From the NCBI RefSeq assembly GCF_001542815.1, contig NZ_CP006992.1:1369501-1433500 (forward strand): a DNA stretch of 64,000 nucleotides, given 5' to 3'. The translations under genes and the position numbers were made by a program. Shown in pieces: positions 49,313 to 56,920 of this stretch. Under the pieces are notes generated by a model. It was not told where the DNA came from, did no database searches, and saw only the letters and a program-made list of their open reading frames with translations. Source of the stretch: Methylobacterium sp. AMS5 (GTDB lineage: Bacteria > Pseudomonadota > Alphaproteobacteria > Rhizobiales > Beijerinckiaceae). Numbering within the stretch: position 1 is the first letter of the stretch; the number at the start of each line of letters is the position of its first letter.

Positions 49313-52300
49313 TTATCCCCGCGCGATGATCTCGCGGATGCGCAGGCCCAGGGTCTCGACCACGAACGGCTTGGTCAGCACCGCCATGCCGGGCTCGAGG
49401 TGGCCGTTGCCCACCGCCGCGTTCTCGGCATAGCCGGTGATGAACAGCACCTTGAGGTCGGGGCGCGAGAGACGGCCCGCATCGGCCATCTGGCGGCCGT
49501 TCATGCCGCCGGGGAGGCCGACATCGGAGATGAGCAGGTCGATGCGCACGTCCGATTGCAGCACCTTGAGGCCGCTGGCGCTGTCGGCGGCCTCGATCGC
49601 GTTGTAGCCGAGGTCTTCCAGCACCTCCGTCACCAGCATCCGCACGGTCGGTTCGTCATCGACCACGAGCACCGTCTCGCCGTGCTCGGCGCGCGGCGCA
49701 TCGACCAGGGGGCCGAGCGGATCGAGCGCCTCCGCCTCGCCGTGGAAACGGGGCAGGTAGATGCAGACCGTCGTGCCCTGGCCGAGTTCGGAGTAGATCC
49801 GCACCTGCCCGCCCGTCTGCTTGGCGAAGCCGTAGATCATCGACAGGCCGAGACCCGTGCCCTGGCCGGTGGGCTTGGTCGTGAAGAACGGGTCGAACGC
49901 CTTGGCCCGCACGTCGGGGGTCATGCCGGTGCCGGTATCGGTCACGCACAGCGAGAGGTACTGGCCCGGCGGAACGTCGTGCTGGTGCGCGGCATGGGCG
50001 TCGAGCCACTTGTTGGCGGTCTCGATGGTGATGCGCCCGCCCTCGGGCATCGCGTCGCGGGCGTTGATGCAGAGGTTGAGCAGCGCGTTCTCGAGCTGCG
50101 GCGGATCGACGAGGGAGGGCCAGAGCCCGGCCGCCCCCACCACCTCGATGGTGATGGTGGGACCGACCGTGCGGCGGATCAGATCCTCCATCCCCATCAC
50201 CAGCCGGTTCACGTCGGTGGGCCTCGGGTCCAGCGTCTGGCGGCGGGAGAAGGCGAGCAGGCGGTGGGTCAGCGCGGCGGCGCGCTTGGCCGCTCCTTGG
50301 GCGGCGCCCATGTAGCGGTCGACATCCTTGAGCCGGCCTTGGGCAATGCGGGTCTGCATCAGCTCCAGGCTCCCCGAAATGCCGGCGAGCAGGTTGTTGA
50401 AGTCGTGGGCGAGGCCGCCGGTGAGCTGGCCCACCGCCTCCATCTTCTGCGACTGGCGCAGGGCCTCCTCGGCCTCGGCCAGGGCGCGGGCCTGCCCCTT
50501 GATCGCGGTGACGTCGCGCACCGAGGCGTAGATGAGCCCCTGGCGCGGCACGGTGTTCCAGGAGAACCAGCGGTAATCCCCGTCGCGGGTCCGGTAGCGG
50601 TTCTCGAAGCCGAGCTGCATCTCACCGCGGGCGAGGCCAGCGGCGGCCGCGAGCGTCACGTCCCGATCCTCGGGATGGACGAAATCGAGGAAGGGGACCG
50701 CCTTCAACTCGGCCTCGCTCCAGCCCAGCGTGGCGCTCCAGGCCGGGTTGAGGCTGACGAAGCGGCCCTCGAAATCGGCCACGGCCAGAAGGTCGCTCGA
50801 TGCCTGCCAGATCTGGTCGCGCTCGGCGGTGCGGGCGGCGACCTGCTCCTCCAGGGTCTCGTTGAGCCGGTGCAGGGCATCCTGGACCGCTCGCAGATCG
50901 GTGATGTCGGTGTTGGTGCCGAACCAGCGCACGACGGTGCCGGTCTCGTCGCGGATCGGCACGATGCGGGTCAGGAAGGGGCGGAACGTGCCGTCCCGGC
51001 CGCGCAGCGGGAAGGTCATCTCGAAGCGCTGGCCCGTGGCGATGGAGTGCTGCCAGCGTTCGGTCACGCCCGGCAGCGCGGCGGGATCGTGCACCGCCTT
51101 CCAGCCCCAGCCCTGCATGCTCTCGGCATCGGTACCGGTGTAATCATACCATCTGCGGTTGTACCAGTAGATATGGCCGTCGGCCCGGGCCATCCAGCAC
51201 AGGGTCGGAATGTTGTCGGCCAGGGTCTCGAACTCCACCGCCTTCTCGCGCAGGAGCGCAGTGGCCCGGTCACGCTCGGCCGCGACGGCGCGACGCTCCT
51301 CCACGTCGATGAGCACGCCGGGAAAGCTGAGCGGCGTGCCGTCGGGCGCGTGGTCGACCCGGCCGTTGGCCTCGATCCAGTAATAGCGCCCGTCGGCGCG
51401 GCGCACCCGGTACTGGTAGGCGTAGGCGCCGCCGCGGGCGATGGCCTCGCCGATCGCTTCTGCCAGCCCGGCCTTGTCGTCGGGATGGACCGTCTCGACC
51501 ACCTGGGCGAGGCTCAAGCCCTCGCGGCCGAGCGCCGGATCGAGGCCGAAGGCGCGGGCGAAGGCCTCGTCCACGGTGAAGCGGTCGGTGGGCAGATCCC
51601 AGAACCACGTGCCGACGATCGCGCCGGCCGAGAGCGCGAGCTGGACCCGCTCGGCGTTGACGCGGGCGAGCGCCTCGCTCTCCCGCAGGCGCCGCTCGAC
51701 CTCGATCCGCTGGGTCACGTCGAGTTCGGCCACCACGCCGCCGACGATGGCGCCCGATCCGTCGCGGATCGGCGCGGCGTTGTTGAGGAACAGCCGCCGC
51801 CCGCCGCCGTCGAAGCGCTCGATCTCGATGAGTTCGCTGCGGACGGTCTCGCCGTGCAGCAGGGCGCGGGCCATGCCCCATTCCTCGGCGCGCAGGCGCT
51901 CGCCCGTCTCCGGCCAGTAGCCGACCCAAGCGCCGTAGCTTTCCCAGTTCGCGGTCAGCGGCGGCACGCCCCAGATCTCGCGGTTGGCGGCGTTGTCGTG
52001 CACGATCCGCCCGTCGGCGTCGGCGATGATCACGCCGACCGGCAGCCCCTCCAGGGTCGCGGCCAGGAGGGACTCGCTTCGGCGCAGGGCCGCCTCGCTC
52101 TCCCGCTGCAGCGCTTCCGTGCGGATGCGCTTCGTCGTCTCGTTGGTGAAGATGAACAGGCCGGCGATGCGGCCCTCCCCGTCGAGCACCCGCGAGTAGG
52201 AGAAGCTCCACCACGTCTGTGCCTCGCCTCGGTCGGTGGCGAGCGTCCAGGGCAGATCCTCGAAGCGGCGGCTCTTGCCGGCGAAGGCGTCGTCGATGAT

Positions 52301-52591
52301 CGGCTTGGCCTGATCCCAGCCGTCGGCCCAGACCCGGTCGAAGCGCTCGCCCATGGCCCAGGCGAGGCGCGGCCCGAGCAACGGGAAGTAGGTGTCGTTG
52401 AAGAAGAAGTGCAGATCCGGGCCCCAGGCCAGGATCATGCTCTCGGGCGAGTTCAGCACGAGGCTGAGCGCCGTGCGCAGGGATTCCGGCCAGGTCTGCG
52501 GGGGCCCGAGGGGATGATCCGACCAGTCGCGCTCGGCGATCATGCGGGCGGCCGCGCCGCCGCCGGCCAGGAACGGGAGTGAGTCGGTCAT
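49313..52591 (-). CDS. Multi-PAS hybrid histidine kinase with C-terminal receiver
   Basis: The 1092-aa protein has an N-terminal PAS-like domain (RDWSDHPLGPPQTWPESLR, related to that of the HWE kinase at 41519), four or five PAS/PAC units to about residue 730, a HisKA phosphoacceptor (AVGQLTGGLAHDFNNLLAGI, His about 735), an N box and GLGLSMIYGF ATPase motif, and a receiver with Asp in LLISDVGLPGGMNG and Lys in LTKPF. No membrane segment is apparent, so it should sense internal cues. Start ATG 52591; the open frame extends upstream without conserved sequence. Confidence 0.93.
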   Translation of the reverse strand: MTDSLPFLAGGGAAARMIAERDWSDHPLGPPQTWPESLRTALSLVLNSPESMILAWGPDLHFFFNDTYFPLLGPRLAWAMGERFDRVWADGWDQAKPIIDDAFAGKSRRFEDLPWTLATDRGEAQTWWSFSYSRVLDGEGRIAGLFIFTNETTKRIRTEALQRESEAALRRSESLLAATLEGLPVGVIIADADGRIVHDNAANREIWGVPPLTANWESYGAWVGYWPETGERLRAEEWGMARALLHGETVRSELIEIERFDGGGRRLFLNNAAPIRDGSGAIVGGVVAELDVTQRIEVERRLRESEALARVNAERVQLALSAGAIVGTWFWDLPTDRFTVDEAFARAFGLDPALGREGLSLAQVVETVHPDDKAGLAEAIGEAIARGGAYAYQYRVRRADGRYYWIEANGRVDHAPDGTPLSFPGVLIDVEERRAVAAERDRATALLREKAVEFETLADNIPTLCWMARADGHIYWYNRRWYDYTGTDAESMQGWGWKAVHDPAALPGVTERWQHSIATGQRFEMTFPLRGRDGTFRPFLTRIVPIRDETGTVVRWFGTNTDITDLRAVQDALHRLNETLEEQVAARTAERDQIWQASSDLLAVADFEGRFVSLNPAWSATLGWSEAELKAVPFLDFVHPEDRDVTLAAAAGLARGEMQLGFENRYRTRDGDYRWFSWNTVPRQGLIYASVRDVTAIKGQARALAEAEEALRQSQKMEAVGQLTGGLAHDFNNLLAGISGSLELMQTRIAQGRLKDVDRYMGAAQGAAKRAAALTHRLLAFSRRQTLDPRPTDVNRLVMGMEDLIRRTVGPTITIEVVGAAGLWPSLVDPPQLENALLNLCINARDAMPEGGRITIETANKWLDAHAAHQHDVPPGQYLSLCVTDTGTGMTPDVRAKAFDPFFTTKPTGQGTGLGLSMIYGFAKQTGGQVRIYSELGQGTTVCIYLPRFHGEAEALDPLGPLVDAPRAEHGETVLVVDDEPTVRMLVTEVLEDLGYNAIEAADSASGLKVLQSDVRIDLLISDVGLPGGMNGRQMADAGRLSRPDLKVLFITGYAENAAVGNGHLEPGMAVLTKPFVVETLGLRIREIIARG

Positions 52592-52746
52592 CGGGCCGGG
52601 ATTGCACAGGTCGCGCCCGGCCACCAGAGTCCGGGCCGCGTCCCAATTCGAACGTGATCGGGCCCGGCCGGCCGGTTCCGAATGCCCGGCGACGGATGCG
52701 GTTCATCCCGACAGCTTGGACCACCAGCTTTGGGAAGACTGTCTTC

Positions 52747-53649
52747 TCAGGCTTTCGCCATGGGACGTTGAGCAGCCGGGCGGTGCCATCGCCCGAGAAC
52801 AAGCCCGTTGCCGAGGAGCACGAACAGGAGGCCCAAGCCGACCAACGGCGTGACCCGGTAGCTTTCGGCAAAGACCGAGATCGTCAGGGCGACGACCGGA
52901 AAGAGCATGGTCATCGAGGCCGCCCGCTCCGGTCCGAGGCGGTGAACGACGGTGAGGTAGGTGGTGAAGCCGATCACTGAGCCGGGGATGGCGAGATAGA
53001 GGAGAGATCCGACATAGGTGGGTGAGGTTTCGAAGGCGAAAGGGATGCTCTGCGCGAGAGCGACGAGCGACACGATCCCGGCCCCGTACAGCATCGCCCA
53101 GGCATTCACCGACGCGACCTGCAGGCCATGGCGCTGGTTGCGGGCCGAGACGAGGTTGCCGACGGAAAAGAACCACGTGCCGAGCAGCGCCAAACCTAAG
53201 CCGAAGGCCGTGTCGGCGCCGAATTGCGTGCTCGTCACCGTTTCCCAGAATAAGCAGGCAATCCCGGCAACGCCGAGCATCGCCCCGCCCAGAACCCGGC
53301 CCTCCGGCTTGCGGCGATGGATCAGGAAGGCGTTCGCCATGTTGAAGATCGTGGCCGCCGAGAACACCACCGCGACGATGCCGCTCGGGACGTAGATCGT
53401 CGCGTTGTAGAAACACAGGAAGTTGCACGAGAAGAGGCAGACGGCCTGAAGCGCGACGAAGGGCTGATGGCGAAGGGCAATGGGTTGGAAGCGCCGCATC
53501 GCGACCAAAGCCAGGAACAGCACCGATCCGGCCAGCGCGAAGCGGTACGCGATCGAGACCTCGACGGGCACGGCCCCGAGCTGGTTCTTGATAGCGATCC
53601 AAGTCGTGCCCCAGATCAGGACGGTCAGCGCATAGAAGAAGGCGGTCAC
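52747..53649 (-). CDS. EamA/DMT-superfamily exporter
   Basis: The 300-aa protein has ten predicted membrane helices in two homologous halves, each with an EamA-like pattern (ALTVLIWGTTWIAIKNQL at the start; AWAMLYGAGIVSLVAL and TMLFPVVALTISVF in the second half). Such proteins export metabolites or amino acids; the substrate is unknown. GTG 53649 has GAGGGA upstream. It is divergent from the AraC regulator over 170 bases, a common control arrangement. Confidence 0.9.
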   Translation of the reverse strand: MTAFFYALTVLIWGTTWIAIKNQLGAVPVEVSIAYRFALAGSVLFLALVAMRRFQPIALRHQPFVALQAVCLFSCNFLCFYNATIYVPSGIVAVVFSAATIFNMANAFLIHRRKPEGRVLGGAMLGVAGIACLFWETVTSTQFGADTAFGLGLALLGTWFFSVGNLVSARNQRHGLQVASVNAWAMLYGAGIVSLVALAQSIPFAFETSPTYVGSLLYLAIPGSVIGFTTYLTVVHRLGPERAASMTMLFPVVALTISVFAESYRVTPLVGLGLLFVLLGNGLVLGRWHRPAAQRPMAKA

Positions 53650-53819
53650 GGGCGGTCCCTCGAGGCCGGTTGAGGCCAGCGAGAGCACAGCCGATGCCGC
53701 GCCAGGATGCTTTCCCGGATCGGCGACGGCTTTGCACAATCTTGGGCTTTTCCCGCCAGCGCGTTGCACCGATGCGAGGCGCAGTCCAAGGAACGCGGCG
53801 TCCTCTCTCGGCGGTGAGC

Positions 53820-54686
53820 ATGGAACGCCCGTCCCCCAGCGTTGCCCGCACCCTCTCCCGGACCGGCGCGCACCTGATGCGGTCGGGAACGATCGGGCGC
53901 GGACTCTCGCTCGCCGAGTGGAGCAACCGCGACAACCAAGCCCGTTACGATCGGCCCGATCACCACACGCTCAGCATCTATCTCGACGGAGGCGAGCGCG
54001 TCGTGCGCGAAGACCGGCATTTGTCGGGCGGCGGGCCGGACAAGCTCTGCCTCTTGCCTGCCGGACACGAGAGCCGCTGGCACATCGGCGGATCGCTTCG
54101 GATGTTCCACCTTTATATCGAGCCTGACGTGCTCGCCTATCGGGCGTTGACGGCCTTTGACGTCGATCCGCGCCGGATCCACGTTCAAGACCTGACCTTC
54201 TCCGACGATCCCGCGATGGCGATGATCGTTCGCGGTGGCGTGATACCACTCGACTGGACGGAGGGAGGCGATGGCCCGGCGCTCGATGCCGCCTGCCACC
54301 TCCTCGTTCACCGCCTCCTACGGCAATACGCCAAGACCGCGGGGCCGGCGCCCCTCCGCGGTGGCCTGTCGCCCACGACGCGGCGACGGATTACAGCGTT
54401 GATCGAAGCGCATCTGGACGAGCCGCTGACGCTCGATCGATTGGCCGCCGAGGCTCGCCTCAGCACGTTCCACTTTGCCAAGATGTTTCGGGTCAGCTTC
54501 GGCATGCCCCCGCATCGCTATCTCGGCGCACGGCGCATCGAACGGGCAAAACAGCTCTTGAGAGGGGAACCGGTCGGACTGGCCGAAGTGGCGCTGGCCT
54601 GCGGCTATGCCTCGCAGAGCCACTTCACGCGCGTCTTCAAGACCGCGACCCAGGTGACGCCCGGCGAATGGAAAAAGCGATCGTGA
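53820..54686 (+). CDS. AraC-family transcriptional regulator
   Basis: The 288-aa protein ends with an AraC-type DNA-binding domain: LTLDRLAAEARLSTFHFAKMFR and EVALACGYASQSHFTRVFKTAT are its two helix-turn-helix units (about 200-280). The N-terminal part is a cupin-like sensing domain. It is divergent from the EamA transporter and probably controls it, sensing the exported compound. ATG 53820 has GGTGAG upstream. It is followed by a short gap and the convergent Bat-like operon. Confidence 0.9.
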   Translation: MERPSPSVARTLSRTGAHLMRSGTIGRGLSLAEWSNRDNQARYDRPDHHTLSIYLDGGERVVREDRHLSGGGPDKLCLLPAGHESRWHIGGSLRMFHLYIEPDVLAYRALTAFDVDPRRIHVQDLTFSDDPAMAMIVRGGVIPLDWTEGGDGPALDAACHLLVHRLLRQYAKTAGPAPLRGGLSPTTRRRITALIEAHLDEPLTLDRLAAEARLSTFHFAKMFRVSFGMPPHRYLGARRIERAKQLLRGEPVGLAEVALACGYASQSHFTRVFKTATQVTPGEWKKRS

Positions 54687-54741
54687 CCGCCGATTCCTAA
54701 AACGGCCGTGACGACAGCCGCCCTGCCGGTCATCACCTCCG

Positions 54742-56832
54742 CTACGCCGCGCGCCCGCGCCGCCCCTCGACCAGCCACATCGCCAGCACGGCGGCGGCAA
54801 GCGCCACCAAGGCCCACAGGCCGATGCCGAGGGGATAGACCTCGACGCCGCGGACCGTGGCGCTGTCGCTCGGGCGGAAGCCGATCCAGTCGGCGCCGCC
54901 CAGACGGCCGCCGCGGGTGATCTGGAGGCGGGGCACCTCGATGCCGCCACCGGCCGCCGCGACCCGGCGCACCGTGCCGCCGGAGCCGTCCGCCACGCCC
55001 TTCAGCCGCTCGGTGTCGCTGAACACGTCGGCGAGTTCGCGCGGGTTGGCCGGGCCGACGCTGACGAAGGCGACGAGGTTGCCCGAACGGATGGTATGGA
55101 GCCCGAGCCCCTCCGCCTCGAAGGTCGCGGTGAACAGGCCGGTCTCGGCCTTCGACAGGTCGAGCTCACGCTCCTTGCCGGTCGGACCGGTGATCGTGAC
55201 CGGGCCCGCCGCCTCGGCCATGGTCTGGCGCTCGACGCGGACCTCGCGGCCCCGGCCCGTGGTCTGGGCCCGCAGAGCCTCCTCTTCGAGGGCCGGCTCC
55301 TTCATCAGCCAGTGGGCGAGGCGCCGCAGCAGATCGAGATAGGGGCCGCCCTGCTGGTAGCCGCGGGCCCAGAGCCAGGCCTGATCGGACAGCATCAGGG
55401 CGACGCGGCCCTTGTCTTCGCGAGAAAGGGCCAAGAGCGGCAGGCCGTTGGCGCCCGACAGGATCGGCTGCACGCCGGGCCGTGTCTGCGCCGAGACGAT
55501 GCGCAGCCAATCCCCCCAGGCCGGCGGATTCGCCTCCGAGCCCGGCAGAGCCCGGGTGACGGGGTGGCGGTGGCCGGTCTCGGTGAGCGTCGCCTTGAAC
55601 GGCTGCTCGATCACCTTCGTCGAAGGATCGCCCGGCAGGATCGAGGCGAGCCGGGTGCGGGCAAGGCTCGCAGGGCCGGCGAATTCCGGCCCGGCGGCGA
55701 TGAGCAGCGCACCGCCCTCGCGGACATAGCGGGCGATGTTGTCGAAATAGGCGGACGGCAGCACGCTCTGGTTGGCGTAGCGGTCGAAGATGATGAGGTC
55801 GAAATCCTTGATCTTCTGGACGAACAGCTCGCGGGTCGGGAAGGCGATCAGCGAGAGTTCGGAGATCGGAGTGCCGTCCTGCTTCTCCGGCGGCCTGAGG
55901 ATCGTGAAGTGGACGAGATCGACGGAGGCGTCCGACTTCAGGAGGTTGCGCCAGGTGCGCTCGCCCTGATGCGGCTCGCCGGAAACGAGCAGCACCCGCA
56001 GTTTCTCACGGATGCCCTCGATCGGCAGCACCGCGCGGTTGTTCACCGTGGTCAGTTCGCCGGGCAGCGGCTCGACCTCGATCTCGACCACGTTCGGGCC
56101 GCCATGCTCGATATGCGTGGTGAGCGAGAACGGCACGCCCGTCGCGATGCTCTGCCGGTCGATCTCCTCGCCGTCGCGGCGCACGGTGACGGTCGCCGTG
56201 CCGGTGCCGCCGCGCTCCATCACCTCGCCGCGCAAGGTGACGTCCCGGCCGACGATGCCGAAGCGGGGCGCTTCCAGCATCTTGATCTGACGGTCGCGCT
56301 CGTCCGGCCGTCCCGTGACGAGAACGTGCAGCGGCGCCTTGAGCCCGAGCGCTTGGAGCGAGGCGGGGATGTCGTGCACCACGCCGTCGGTGAGCATCAC
56401 CACGCCGGCGATCCGCTCCGGCGGGACATCGGCGAGCGCCTGGGTGAGCGCCGTGAACAGCTTGGTGCCGTCGTCGCCCTCCCCACCCTGCGCATCGCCG
56501 ACCTCGACGAAGCGGGGCTCGATGTTCGCGAGCGCACCGAAGCGCCGCTCCAGCTCGGCTTTCACCGCATCGGTCATGGCCGGGCGATCGCCCAAGCTTT
56601 GCGAGCCGGAGCGATCGACGACGATGGCCGCCACGTCTTTCACCGGGTCGCGGTCCTCGCGCACGAGCGAGGGGTTGGCGAGCGCGGCGATGACGAGGCC
56701 CAGCGCCACCGCCCGCAACAGGGCCGTGCGCCCGCGGGCGAGGACCGCGACGACGGCGAGGATCACGGCGAGCACGCCGAATCCGACGAGCACCGGCCAG
56801 GGGACGAGAGGCGTGAAGCTGAGGCTCAGCAT
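54742..56832 (-). CDS. Membrane-anchored GATase-like/VWA-type protein of the Bat operon
   Basis: The 696-aa protein has two N-terminal membrane helices (residues about 10-60), a VWA-like metal site (VVDRSGSQS, about 72-80) with VMLTDGVVHD, a beta-rich middle, a class I glutamine-amidotransferase-like fold (LIIFDRYANQSVLPSAYFDNIARYVREGGALLIAAGPE) and a C-terminal helix (LGIGLWALVALAAAVLAMWLV). Similar proteins close MoxR-DUF58 operons in Hyphomicrobiales. Likely an envelope-stress or chaperone-type complex. It lies 88 bases after the BatA-like gene, with a hairpin between. Confidence 0.82.
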   Translation of the reverse strand: MLSLSFTPLVPWPVLVGFGVLAVILAVVAVLARGRTALLRAVALGLVIAALANPSLVREDRDPVKDVAAIVVDRSGSQSLGDRPAMTDAVKAELERRFGALANIEPRFVEVGDAQGGEGDDGTKLFTALTQALADVPPERIAGVVMLTDGVVHDIPASLQALGLKAPLHVLVTGRPDERDRQIKMLEAPRFGIVGRDVTLRGEVMERGGTGTATVTVRRDGEEIDRQSIATGVPFSLTTHIEHGGPNVVEIEVEPLPGELTTVNNRAVLPIEGIREKLRVLLVSGEPHQGERTWRNLLKSDASVDLVHFTILRPPEKQDGTPISELSLIAFPTRELFVQKIKDFDLIIFDRYANQSVLPSAYFDNIARYVREGGALLIAAGPEFAGPASLARTRLASILPGDPSTKVIEQPFKATLTETGHRHPVTRALPGSEANPPAWGDWLRIVSAQTRPGVQPILSGANGLPLLALSREDKGRVALMLSDQAWLWARGYQQGGPYLDLLRRLAHWLMKEPALEEEALRAQTTGRGREVRVERQTMAEAAGPVTITGPTGKERELDLSKAETGLFTATFEAEGLGLHTIRSGNLVAFVSVGPANPRELADVFSDTERLKGVADGSGGTVRRVAAAGGGIEVPRLQITRGGRLGGADWIGFRPSDSATVRGVEVYPLGIGLWALVALAAAVLAMWLVEGRRGRAA

Positions 56833-56861
56833 CGGGCGGGGCCTTCAGGATGAAGCGCAAA

Positions 56862-56892
56862 AACCCCTCTCCCCGCAGCGGGGAGAGGGTTC
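56862..56892. repeat. Perfect GC-rich hairpin between two Bat-operon genes
   Basis: CCCTCTCCCC (56865-56874), loop GCAGC, GGGGAGAGGG (56880-56889). A 10-base perfect stem of a type often scattered through GC-rich alphaproteobacterial genomes. It may weaken transcription into the last gene. Confidence 0.65.
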
Positions 56893-56920
56893 GAGACGCG
56901 GCGTGGTCGCGCGGAAAAAA

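Noticed and set aside
49400..52582. 1060-codon plus-strand frame opposite the hybrid kinase
   Set aside because: Same antisense effect: biased composition, no motif, and the minus strand holds clear PAS, HisKA and receiver motifs.
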